A DNA stretch of 64,000 bases. Source: Bradyrhizobium forestalis (GTDB taxonomy: Bacteria; Pseudomonadota; Alphaproteobacteria; Rhizobiales; Xanthobacteraceae). The notes under the pieces are model-generated. The model was not told where the DNA came from, made no database searches, and saw nothing but the letters and a program-made list of their open reading frames with translations. Both the position numbers and the translations under genes were made by a program. The first letter of the stretch is position 1; each line of letters starts with the position of its first letter. The stretch is taken from NCBI RefSeq assembly GCF_002795245.1, contig NZ_PGVG01000019.1:1-64000 (forward strand), written 5' to 3'. Shown here one piece after another: positions 44,632 to 51,737 of this stretch.

Positions 44632-45296
44632 CACGCCCCCGTCAAATCCTTGAGCCGTCGGAGCACCCGATCCTTGATGCCGGGGATCTCCGCACTCCAT
44701 TGTGTGCCATCATACTCTGGCACCGCATATTGCATGTCCTTCAGCGCGGAACCGCTTTTGTCGCCAGCGACAGAGAGTGCGAGGTGAGTCCGATCTTCGT
44801 ACCATTTGATAGTCGGCTGCTCTTGGACTGCGTCCCGCAGAAATCCGGCAGCCCGTTGGTAGATGAGGAAGTCGTGTTGAATTCCTGTCGGGATGCTCTT
44901 CTTCATCGGCTTGACGAGATTTCGAGCCGACAGGATGGCGAGTGCGTCCTCGATCCGGTCAAAAGCGCCGTATCTCCAGCGGAGCACTTTGATGGTCCGG
45001 ACATCGGGTTCGTCCCGATCGAAGATCTTCTGGATCTCCGAAATCAGGTTTGCATCCTTCGACTTTTCGTACGCGTTCAACAATTGATCCGCCAAGTAGT
45101 CCGGATACCGCACCCAGAAATCGATCGCCATCAACCGCTTTTCGCCCTCGAAGATGCCAATTACACCGGGTGGTGCTTCGGTCGGCTCGGGCGTGCGAGC
45201 TCCCATATGCAGTATGAAGAGCAGGCGCAGCGCGTCGCGATATCGGAAACCGGTTTCCACGTTAGCTCTGCCAGTCCAGATGGTTAAGTGCTGCAA
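44631..45296 (-). CDS. Putative middle component of an ABC-three-component-like system
   Basis: A protein of up to 221 aa (TTG 45296; GTG 45260 is also possible, no strong ribosome site at either). FRYRDALRLLFILHMGAR and EGEKRLMAIDFWVRYPDYLA suggest an N-terminal winged-helix-like domain with the feel of the 'middle component' proteins paired with ABC ATPases. The middle RWRYGAFDRIEDALAILSAR and the C-terminal IPGIKDRVLRRLKDLTGA complete a helical protein. Assignment rests on gene order (small protein, ABC/SMC ATPase, nuclease) and tight coupling more than on motifs. Confidence 0.6.
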   Translation of the reverse strand: MQHLTIWTGRANVETGFRYRDALRLLFILHMGARTPEPTEAPPGVIGIFEGEKRLMAIDFWVRYPDYLADQLLNAYEKSKDANLISEIQKIFDRDEPDVRTIKVLRWRYGAFDRIEDALAILSARNLVKPMKKSIPTGIQHDFLIYQRAAGFLRDAVQEQPTIKWYEDRTHLALSVAGDKSGSALKDMQYAVPEYDGTQWSAEIPGIKDRVLRRLKDLTGA

Positions 45297-45523
45297 CTAT
45301 CCGAGCGCCGCGCCTGGATTTCAACCGCCGCGAGCGGGCCGTTGGTTTGATTCCACGTCTTTTTCGCCTACCGCAGCGCGGTGAGGATGGCAGGCAGGGC
45401 AGCGCTGATATCGACCTACACGGCGAACTTTGAAGCGTTGAAGACCCCCCTCGGTTTTTTCGCGCTCAAAAAACGACGAAAAAATCGAGCCAAAATTCGT
45501 CAGGCGTGTCAGCGGGATGTGAG

Positions 45524-45585
45524 ATCGAGTCGTTTTCAAAACGAAATCGAGTCGTTCTTAAAGCGGAAATCGAGTCGTTTTCAAA
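45524..45585. repeat. Three 17-bp direct repeats upstream of the ATPase-nuclease operon
   Basis: ATCGAGTCGTTTTCAAA (45524), ATCGAGTCGTTCTTAAA (45546) and ATCGAGTCGTTTTCAAA (45569) are spaced 22 and 23 bp start to start, about two helical turns. A weaker fourth copy, AATCGAGCCAAAATTCG, starts at 45483. They lie 0.23-0.29 kb before the first gene of the minus-strand operon. Spacing on one DNA face fits a regulator site; there is no CRISPR-like palindrome or spacer diversity. Confidence 0.6.
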
Positions 45586-45627
45586 GTGTCCGCATACCCT
45601 CCTCCTCCTTCTTCTTCTTGAAAATAT

Positions 45628-45703
45628 TGGTGGGCCCGGCAGGACTCGAACCTGCAACCAGACCGTTATGAGCGGCCGGCTCTAACCATTGAGCTACAGG
45701 CCC
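45628..45703 (-). tRNA. tRNA-Ile(CAT) (lysidine type)
   Basis: A complete 76-nt cloverleaf with encoded CCA. Acceptor GGGCCTG pairs with the 3' strand CGGGCCC at most positions; anticodon stem-loop GGCCG-CTCATAA-CGGTC; T arm GCAGG-TTCGAGT-CCTGC. CAT with this loop and backbone resembles bacterial tRNA-Ile2, whose C34 becomes lysidine, rather than elongator or initiator Met. Its 3' end points toward the ATPase-nuclease operon, making it a possible island entry site. Confidence 0.9.
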
Positions 45704-46039
45704 AGTCCTGGCGACCACCGAAAAGCAGCCAGCAAGGTTGCAGGGGATCGTTTATCGGGTGGCTGGCATCCTTGCAATGCCAATTAGAACAAGTGCGAGG
45801 CTAAGTCTCACCGCGGACCAGAACAGGCAGATCGGCCAGGCGAGCATCTCGCCTTCCTACAGCAGGAGCGCCGGCAGTTTCGCCGAGACACGGTGAGCAC
45901 GGCCGCTCACCGCGTCCTTTGCTCCCGTCGCAGATGGTGAGGTCGACGTCCGCGGCAATCGCATCCACGGGGGTCCGAGCGGCCTCGCCTGGCAAAGCAT
46001 GAAGCTGCCGAAAAGCCAGTGGTTAGCTGCTGTATTGTC
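45704..46039. other. Intergenic DNA between tRNA-Ile and the dehydrogenase remnant
   Basis: No gene or RNA recognised; open frames are short and of poor composition. Confidence 0.4.
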
Positions 46040-46890
46040 GTGTCGCTCGGATACCTGCGCTCCACGCGTATAGCAGGGCTCGTCATTCAATTCATATCCG
46101 CCGATCGCGCGGAGCTTGAGTTCACCGGGTTGTGTGAGGCGATGGTGCGCGCGTTCCGCCAATGCCGGTCGATCGCGAGTTCTCGGAGATCAGAGAAAGC
46201 TCCGCCGACCTCGAAAAGCTCGGTCGTCGCGGCGAGAGACGACAACTGTGCCTGTGCTGCCGCGAGCTCAGACGCATCAAGCTGTTGCGGGTCCTGTTAG
46301 CGGCCTGTCGAGTGTTCTCGCGAGCTCGTCGACGCCGGCGAGGACTGCTGCACGCGCACCAAAAGCAGCGCTGAAAAAGCTTGCCGATGACCTGTTGCAC
46401 CAGGGATCGTTCCGCGGCAGGTCGGCAACGGCGTGCGTGAACGTGCGGGTTCGCGCCTTAATCCACTCCGTCGTATCGCTAGCGACGCGCCGCGCAATTC
46501 CAGCGAGGGTCGCAAGCAAGACCAGCTGAACATATGCCGTTCCAAAAAACCGGCTCTCCGTCCTAAATCTGGGACCAAGAATTCGGTCCTCGGGGATAGC
46601 TACATTCTTGAAATCAGTTGTACCGCTCGCGGTGGCCGAAGCCATACCAATCGTCGTGGATGCTGACGCCGGGCTGATTGGTGTCGACGAGTACGGCGAT
46701 CCGCTTGCCGCTCTGGTCAGCCGCTACGATCAAGTTATCGGCGTATAGCGTGCCAGTTCGTAATACTTCGTGCCATCGAGCCGCAGTCCGCCTCCGTCCG
46801 AGGTCACCGCCGTCCGGTAGCGATCGGCGGCGCCGGCGCCCAACTCGGTCGTGGCGCCCCCGATCAGCGCACTGTTAGCGATGGCTTTGA
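46040..46890 (-). pseudogene. SfnB/DszC-like acyl-CoA-dehydrogenase-fold protein, multiply frameshifted
   Basis: Read on the minus strand across several frames: IANSALIGGATTELGAGAAD, GGLRLDGTKYY, YADNLIVAADQSGKRIAVLV, VSIHDDWYGFG, then ASATASGTTDFKNVAIPEDR, AYVQLVLLATLAGIARRVAS, ELAAAQAQLSSLAATTELFE and DRHWRNARTIASHNPV. This is the middle and C-terminal part of a sulfur-oxidoreductase type dehydrogenase related to the intact gene at 9219-10415. Shifts near 46640, 46400 and in the distal part break it. Confidence 0.72.
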
Positions 46891-47026
46891 TCTCATTTCG
46901 TCGTCGGCTCTCATTCTCCTGGAGGAATGCCGCAATGAATTCGCAACGAATTGGACGAAACGATCGTGAACAGAACGCGATCGGCGGGCTTGCGGTGTCA
47001 AGAAAGTCAATGACTTAGAAGATGTT

Positions 47027-47078
47027 CACTGCGTTCGGGACGCAGGGGTCGCAGGTTCGAATCCTGCCACTCCGACCA
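47027..47078 (+). tRNA. 3' half of tRNA-Pro(CGG), probable attachment-site scar
   Basis: CTGCG-TTCGGGA-CGCAG gives a perfect anticodon stem-loop with anticodon CGG, then GGGTC, a T arm GCAGG-TTCGAAT-CCTGC, 3' acceptor strand CACTCCG and ACCA. The 5' acceptor strand CGGAGTG and the D arm are missing. The 3' end points right, to DNA that looks like chromosomal backbone, so an element using this site should lie to the left. Confidence 0.82.
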
Positions 47079-47328
47079 TTCTTTCAAAAGTCGACGTTTT
47101 CCAGAGACTTGGCGGGCCGGCCCGCCAGCGCCTCGGGACGCCTTTTTGCAACGATTTTCGGGGTGGGTCCACGGCTGATTTGGCCCAAGCAGGGCGGCTT
47201 GCCGCGGCGGCATGGCTCAGGCTTTGCGCGGAGATCAAACCCAATCAACCCAAGACACGTCGGCTCAGTGCCGAATAAGCCTACCCCCAGCAGGGTGGGC
47301 TATCGCATTTGAAGACTCTTCGTCTGCG

Positions 47329-47461
47329 GCCATCCTTCGAGACGCCCGCCTGTGGCGGGCCCTCAGGATGAGGACGCAGCGTGCGGCAGCAGTTTCAACG
47401 GGCACCGACGTTGCTTAGCCTCATCCTAGGAGACCGCTGGAAGCGGTCGTCTCGAAGGACG
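47329..47461. repeat. Interspersed palindromic repeat (CATCCTTCGAGACG type)
   Basis: CATCCTTCGAGACGCCCGCC...GGCGGGC...CTCAGGATGAGG at 47331-47371 is mirrored by CCTCATCCTAGGAGACCGC...GCGGTCGTCTCGAAGGACGA at 47420-47460. The two arms end in complementary CTTCGAGACG / CGTCTCGAAGG. Such elements occur in many copies in Bradyrhizobium intergenic DNA. It would form a long hairpin in RNA. Confidence 0.6.
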
Positions 47462-47497
47462 AGGCGCGCACTCAGGTGCCTCCAGCAGCTCGTAGCT

Positions 47498-47588
47498 CGT
47501 AGGATGGGTAGAGCCCTTGCGAAACCCATCATCATTTGAATCTCTTTGAGATGATTGCGATGGGTCCGCTTCGCTCTCCCATCCTACG
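47498..47588. repeat. REP-like palindrome, copy 1
   Basis: CGTAGGATGGGTAGAGCCCT and the complementary ...CCCATCCTACG end a ~91-bp inverted repeat; inside, AAACCCATCATCATTTGAAT is mirrored by TGAGATGATTGCGATGGGT. Near-identical elements lie at 49282-49371 and 53428-53506. This copy lies just after the 3' end of the BrnA-like gene. Confidence 0.75.
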
Positions 47589-47590
47589 CA

Positions 47591-47878
47591 CTAGGTCGAC
47601 TTTTGAGCCTTCTTGACGACCTTGAGAAGGGTCTCGTCGATCCGGCTCTGCCATCCGCGCCCGGTAGCCTTGAAATGCTCCAATACACCCGGGCTCAATC
47701 GCAGCGACACCAGCTTCTTCGTAGGGGCCTTATTGGGACCTCGGCCCCTGCGTATCCCAGGGAAGACTTCGTCGAACGATTTGGCTTTGGCCAAATCGCT
47801 TTCGGTCCACTCTGGATTATTGCTGACCGCGCGCATATCGCTCGCGGTGTAGCGCTTCTTAGCGGCGGTTCGCTTCAT
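47591..47878 (-). CDS. BrnA-like antitoxin, orphan
   Basis: From the second Met (47878) the protein has 95 aa: MKRTAAKKRYTASDMRAVSN, PEWTESDLAKAKSFDEVFP, then RGPNKAPTKKLVSLRLSPGV and HFKATGRGWQSRIDETLLKV. The last part is the ribbon-helix-helix DNA-binding region typical of BrnA antitoxins. BrnA normally follows brnT, an RNase toxin gene; no brnT-like frame is found upstream (47.9-48.1 kb) or downstream. The frame opens at 47926, but the first 16 codons look non-coding. Confidence 0.75.
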   Translation of the reverse strand: MKRTAAKKRYTASDMRAVSNNPEWTESDLAKAKSFDEVFPGIRRGRGPNKAPTKKLVSLRLSPGVLEHFKATGRGWQSRIDETLLKVVKKAQKST

Positions 47879-47944
47879 AGAGTTCTTTTTCCTTCTTGCT
47901 GGCGGGGCGCTGGCCCTGTTCAGCATGTCCGCTCATGGCAATCC

Positions 47945-48012
47945 CTACCGCCGCGCCACCAGCATCCCGACCAGAAACGCCACCATCAGCGACGGCAGCG
48001 GCGCTTCGGAAT
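47945..48012 (-). repeat. Copy 1 of a repeated C-terminal membrane-segment module
   Basis: The minus strand encodes SEAPLPSLMVAFLVGMLVAR then R and a stop, very like the C terminus of the intact 108-aa gene at 52895-53221 (EAPLPSLLVAFLVGVLVARR). Here there is no gene body upstream, so it is a fragment or a mobile tail. Confidence 0.6.
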
Positions 48013-48090
48013 AGCTCCGCGACAACGCAACGAGGCGCGCTGTCACAACGCATGTCGCGCCGCCGCAGAGGCTCGTCCTCGTGAGGCCGC

Positions 48091-49002
48091 TCAGATCGAC
48101 TCCACGAACGCCGTCAACGATCGTTCGATCGGTTGGATGTTTCCCTGCGCAGGCAACGCTGCGTAAATGTCGCCGCCGAGATCGGCGGGCAGCTTGCATC
48201 CGGACTCCCGGATGATGAGAACGTTGTTCTTTCCCTTCAGCCCGATGAAGTAGCCTGCTTCGAACACGACGTTGTCCCGGGGCACCGCGGCGATGCCGGG
48301 CGGCGGATCGGCGAGATCGTCATCCTTGGTGAAGAGGAATATGCCGCCGATCGATCTCGCAGCCGCCTGCTCGATCTGGTCCAGGATGGTCCGCCCCGGA
48401 ATGAAGTCCGATTGCCAGTCCAGCACCTCGGCGCCGAGGCTTTTCAGGTAGGTCTTGATCGATTGCGCGGTCGGGCTGGAGGTGCTCGCGTAGCCGAGGA
48501 AAACGTCCTTGCGCTCCCTCAGCTTGCTCAGCCAGTAATTGAACGGCACCAGGAATTCGTCCGTGTGCAGCCAATCGACGTCCGCGTTGCCGTCAAATCC
48601 GCCGACGAAGCCGGCAAAGTTGAGGTCGAATACGACGCGGCGCTTGATGTCGCGCTGCGCCAGGACCAGCATCGGTAATCCGAGCGTCCGGGTGAGCGCG
48701 CCCTCATAATGGTTGAATTCGGTCGGCAGGAGGACCGGCTGCGAATTCGCGTCATTGAAATTCCAGCGTGCCATTCCGAGCAGCGCGGCGCCGACGCAGC
48801 GTCGCGCGATTTCATCCGCGTCGCGAGGGTGCCAGGATCGCGAAGATGCCAGCCCTGGCTTTCCTCTCGGATTGGTGAAGACCTCCGGGACGAAATTGTG
48901 CTTTTCGATCTCGTCGACGATGGCCCATTTCAGGCGATTGAGGTTCGGAGGCAACCAGGGATCCGCAGGCAGGCTCACATAAATTCGACGCGTGACCGAC
49001 AT
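48091..49002 (-). CDS. Tandem TIR-like protein, probable NAD+-acting defence enzyme
   Basis: A 303-aa protein. Residues ~166-303 match the TIR-like 'predicted nucleotide-binding' family (PF10137): DVFLGYASTSSPTAQSIKTY, GRTILDQIEQAA, GGIFLFTKDDDL, NVVFEAGYFIGLKGKNNVLI; the conserved Glu is ~248. Residues 1-160 look like a second, diverged copy (RRIYVSLPADP, AALLGMARW, LPTEFNHYEGALTRTLGLPM with Glu 95/100). PF10137 domains in CBASS and related systems break down NAD+ on infection. No sensor gene (cyclase, Argonaute) adjoins it. ATG start, short overlap-free neighbours. Confidence 0.72.
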   Translation of the reverse strand: MSVTRRIYVSLPADPWLPPNLNRLKWAIVDEIEKHNFVPEVFTNPRGKPGLASSRSWHPRDADEIARRCVGAALLGMARWNFNDANSQPVLLPTEFNHYEGALTRTLGLPMLVLAQRDIKRRVVFDLNFAGFVGGFDGNADVDWLHTDEFLVPFNYWLSKLRERKDVFLGYASTSSPTAQSIKTYLKSLGAEVLDWQSDFIPGRTILDQIEQAAARSIGGIFLFTKDDDLADPPPGIAAVPRDNVVFEAGYFIGLKGKNNVLIIRESGCKLPADLGGDIYAALPAQGNIQPIERSLTAFVESI

Positions 49003-49183
49003 TGGCTATCCAGACAATCAAATGCATCCAAAAGCTGCATGGCCGAAATATATCTACCAGTCTGACAGGGTGCCCCGTTCAAGTCAAAGGGGTTGCTTGC
49101 AAGTCAACGCAGTTGCATGTGGACGCGACGGGGCGGTCAGCTCAGGAGGTCTGGTGCGGTCCGGATTCGACGCGTCCTGATCT

Positions 49184-49277
49184 TCACCGCCGCGCCACCA
49201 GCCCCCCACCAGGAACGCCACCAGCAGCGAGGGCAGCGGCGCCTCGCGCACCATGCGGCGGACGATGTCCGGCCAGT
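49184..49277 (-). repeat. Copy 2 of the repeated C-terminal module, beside REP copy 2
   Basis: The minus strand encodes YWPDIVRRMVREAPLPSLLV then AFLVGG, matching HWPDIVRGMVREAPLPSLLV of the 108-aa gene; a one-base loss then breaks the LVARR end. It is only 4 bp from REP copy 2, suggesting the two travel or are copied together. Confidence 0.6.
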
Positions 49278-49281
49278 ACCT

Positions 49282-49371
49282 CGTAGGATGGGTAGAGCCC
49301 TTGCGAAACCCATCACTTGAATCTCATTGAGGTGATTTCGATGGGTTTCGCTTCGCTCGACCCATCCTACG
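49282..49371. repeat. REP-like palindrome, copy 2, overlapping the araC-type gene
   Basis: CGTAGGATGGGTAGAGCCCT...CCCATCCTACG, 90 bp, almost identical to copy 1. It overlaps the last ~16 codons of the minus-strand AraC-type gene, whose terminal residues RRMGRAKRNPSKSP are encoded by the repeat. Confidence 0.75.
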
Positions 49372-50247
49372 TCCTTCCGGAAGACTCGATCGCGGCGATC
49401 TGGTCAGAGTCTCAGAAGGTGCTTCGCCAAATTGCGAACGATAGCTCCGCGCGAAATCCCCCATATGCCAAAATCCGCAGGCAAGTGCGCAGGCTTTGAC
49501 GGTGCCGCTGCCCGCCAGCAATTGTTGTCGGACAAGCCATAACCGCCTCAGGCGTAGATATCGATGGAGGCTCATTCCCCGGAACCGCTGAACAGCATCG
49601 TGCATGGTTCGTACCGAGACGCCAACTTGGCGCGCCAGCTCCTCGCTGTAGACCGGTCGGCTAATGCACCCGGACAAGACAGCCTGAATGTCCCGGAAGA
49701 TCCTGAATTGGCGAATGGAGTTCGCCCGAGAGGTCCACTTCGCATCAACAATTTCGGCGAACGCGGTATCGATCGCGGCAAGAAGCGACTCACGGATCGC
49801 AAACGAAATCTCGTTCGCATCGAAAGCGCCGATGTTCCCGGAATTGAACAGGATCTGATTCACCAGTTCGCGCAGACGATGCTGTGCACTGGCGTCCGTT
49901 TCAAATACCTTCCAGTTGGGTCCTGTTTCGGGCCATCCACGATCTTGCATGTCCTTCGCGAAGACGATTGACGTGTACTGGCGCGCGGTTCGTTCAACCG
50001 TGGTGTAAACCGAGCCGCCCCCGCCGATCGTGATGACCGACCGATCTCGCTCCACGCCGTTGAACCGAATGGGCGCCCCGTCATCCATCGAGAAAGCTAC
50101 GGCGGTGCAATTCGGGCCGAGCTGGCCTTCCACTATTCGTGGAAAGGATTGCGTGTAATTGATGTCGCAACCCGGCAGGTTCAGAATGACCTGCGCGGCG
50201 GAGATTTTCCGCACGAACGGCGTAAATTCTACGTCCAGGTTTCGCAC
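49324..50247 (-). CDS. AraC-family transcriptional regulator
   Basis: A 307-aa protein with an AraC_binding_2-like N-terminal domain (VRKISAAQVILNLPGCDINY..., FSMDDGAPIRFNGVERDRSV) and a C-terminal double helix-turn-helix (YSEELARQVGVSVRTMHDAV; KACALACGFWHMGDFARSYR followed by FGEAPSETL). It uses GTG 50247; the frame is open further upstream (RFSDVDEFRSS) without an ATG, so the true start may be earlier and non-ATG. The last ~16 residues come from a REP palindrome. A paired 16-bp repeat 160 bp upstream may be its operator. Confidence 0.85.
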   Translation of the reverse strand: MRNLDVEFTPFVRKISAAQVILNLPGCDINYTQSFPRIVEGQLGPNCTAVAFSMDDGAPIRFNGVERDRSVITIGGGGSVYTTVERTARQYTSIVFAKDMQDRGWPETGPNWKVFETDASAQHRLRELVNQILFNSGNIGAFDANEISFAIRESLLAAIDTAFAEIVDAKWTSRANSIRQFRIFRDIQAVLSGCISRPVYSEELARQVGVSVRTMHDAVQRFRGMSLHRYLRLRRLWLVRQQLLAGSGTVKACALACGFWHMGDFARSYRSQFGEAPSETLTRSPRSSLPEGRRMGRAKRNPSKSPQ

Positions 50248-50775
50248 CGAGCTGCGAAACTCGTCGACATCGCTGAAGCGTAAGAGCTTAGGCGCAAGTA
50301 TCGGTAGACCTCCCTGCCCATCGGGCCTCTGAGTGAGTGCACCTCGATATGATCGGTGTCATTTCATAGCTCGAAGACCGCACTCGAGCCACCGCAACAT
50401 TTGATCCCCGGAGTAATACGGTGCGCCCCGGAGTATTACGGGCCGCGTTGCCGTAAGACGGAATAGGCATCTCCAGCGCCTGCAGAATTTCGACACCGAT
50501 TCTTCTGATGTCTTCGGTTTCATGCAACCAGTTGCCGCTGAGCATACAGCCTCTGTTAACAACTTGAGCATGAGAGTTACTGCACGAGAACGGGCGTCAG
50601 TACGGCGGATCGACGCTACGCAATCTAATTCATGGTTGTGCGCAAGACCGTCCAAGCTGGGCTTCCCGAGGAGACGAAGTACGCCTGCCCCGTTCATCAG
50701 TGTGTAGTCTGTTCAGTTTTCTTGCTGATCGCTTTGGATGCGAAATGGGCATGAAGCCCAGAGATTGCAACGCTC
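50248..50775. other. Upstream region of the AraC-type gene; no firm gene
   Basis: Apart from the paired repeat at 50407-50442 there is a 112-codon minus-strand frame (50359-50697, MNGAGVLRLLGKPSLDG...) of doubtful composition. I do not call it. Confidence 0.35.
50407..50442. promoter_or_regulatory. Candidate AraC-type operator: two 16-bp repeats
   Basis: CCCCGGAGTAATACGG (50407-50422) and CCCCGGAGTATTACGG (50427-50442) are direct repeats 20 bp apart, differing at one base. Their cores GTAATAC and GTATTAC are also exact inverted repeats. Direct repeats about two turns apart are the usual target of AraC-family dimers. They lie 160 bp upstream of the regulator's start. Confidence 0.5.
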
Positions 50776-51141
50776 ATGTGTACGGTTTTGAAATTCCGTC
50801 GGCTTCGCCAATGCCCACCCAATAGGGCAAAGCGGTGGCACTATGGGCCATCAACTGTTTTGACGCAGGCCGCTGCGCTCGTCTCGATCGTTGAAGCTCG
50901 ACAGATTCGGTCAACTGAGGATCTGCGCCGAGCGATCTTCGTTCTCGATCTCGCGAATGCCTGCATCCGATCGTTCATCGACCAATTGCCGAGCGGGACC
51001 ATGACAAGTCAGTTGCTGTCTCAGTCCGAAAGGCTTGAACGGCTCCTCGCGGCTGCGCGCAGCGCGCAGCATACCTCCACCGAGAGTTACTCATTTGAAT
51101 CCAGTGCCTCTGCTTCAGGGGATTGCGATGAGATGGAATAA
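50776..51141 (+). CDS. Hypothetical protein (121 aa)
   Basis: The protein is mostly helical: LTQAAALVSIVEARQIRSTE, DLRRAIFVLDLANACIRSFI, QSERLERLLAAARSAQ, with a Ser/Glu-rich acidic tail. The family is not recognised. It precedes and slightly overlaps the PilZ gene (ATG 51128 lies inside its last codons), so the two are probably co-translated, which supports both. Confidence 0.5.
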   Translation: MCTVLKFRRLRQCPPNRAKRWHYGPSTVLTQAAALVSIVEARQIRSTEDLRRAIFVLDLANACIRSFIDQLPSGTMTSQLLSQSERLERLLAAARSAQHTSTESYSFESSASASGDCDEME

Positions 51142-51472
51142 TCGAAAGGCAGCCCGCGTTCACTTTGAACATAGGCACCTGGTCAACATCATGGCCGTCG
51201 ATGGGACGTGGCGTCGAAGTTGCGTCCTCCTCGACGTCTCCACAACAGGCGCCAAGCTCGAAGTAGAGGGGGCTACCGACGCGCTTAAGACTCAGGAGTT
51301 TCTCCTGGTTCTGTCCTCCACCGGTCTGGCATTTCGACGGTGCGAGTTGGTCTGGGGCAACGGAACGCAGGTTGGCGTCCACTTCATCACGGAAAAAGCA
51401 AGAAAGAGGGCGCTTCCAGCCAGGAGAGATATTCTCGCTCCGGCGCGATGGGCAGGGAGTTGCCCATCTTGA
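51128..51472 (+). CDS. PilZ-domain protein (putative c-di-GMP receptor)
   Basis: From ATG 51128 the 114-aa protein has the PilZ elements: a basic start MRWNNRKAARVHFEHR (RxxxR-type motif) and LLDVSTTGAKLEVEGATDA (D/NxSxxG motif), then a beta-barrel end VWGNGTQVGVHFI. PilZ proteins bind cyclic di-GMP. An HD-GYP phosphodiesterase gene lies 265 bp downstream, so the region is a small c-di-GMP module. The upstream open part (from 51035) overlaps another gene and is not used. Confidence 0.8.
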   Translation: MRWNNRKAARVHFEHRHLVNIMAVDGTWRRSCVLLDVSTTGAKLEVEGATDALKTQEFLLVLSSTGLAFRRCELVWGNGTQVGVHFITEKARKRALPARRDILAPARWAGSCPS

Positions 51473-51488
51473 ATGACCAGTATTTCAC

Positions 51489-51716
51489 ATGCAGCTAGTC
51501 TCTTCGCGGACGGTTTCCTTCATCGACGTCTCGTCGCTTGCAATTTGCGAAGCCAAAGAGGCGCTCTTTCACGACGAGAGCAATGGCTTCATTCTCTATC
51601 TCACGGGCGGGAGCCCCTCGTCAGCCTCGGAAGAGCGATTGCTATTCCTGGAATTGCGTGAGGCATTGGTGTGGTTGAACGAGCCCCCCGAGGATCAGGG
51701 ATCGTTTTGGGAGTGA
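51489..51716 (+). CDS. Small conserved hypothetical protein (75 aa)
   Basis: The protein MQLVSSRTVSFIDVSSLAIC..., SNGFILYLTGGSPSSASEER, LLFLELREALVWLNEPPEDQ has strong protein-like composition and a start 16 bp after the PilZ gene. I know no function. Same-strand packing suggests an operon with the PilZ and HD-GYP genes. Confidence 0.6.
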   Translation: MQLVSSRTVSFIDVSSLAICEAKEALFHDESNGFILYLTGGSPSSASEERLLFLELREALVWLNEPPEDQGSFWE

Positions 51717-51737
51717 AGGCACGGGTCCAGCCCCTCA

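Noticed and set aside
45483..45585. Possible CRISPR array
   Set aside because: Only three or four 17-bp units with 5-6 bp gaps; spacers are too short, the units are not palindromic and no cas gene is near.
45628..45703. tRNA-Met for the CAT anticodon gene
   Set aside because: The CTCATAA loop and arm sequences match bacterial lysidine-type tRNA-Ile2 better; initiator features (mismatched first pair, three G-C pairs in the anticodon stem) are absent.
47112..47127. GGCGGGCCGGCCCGCC as a terminator after the tRNA-Pro fragment
   Set aside because: It is a perfect palindrome but has no loop bases and no following T-run; it was not called.
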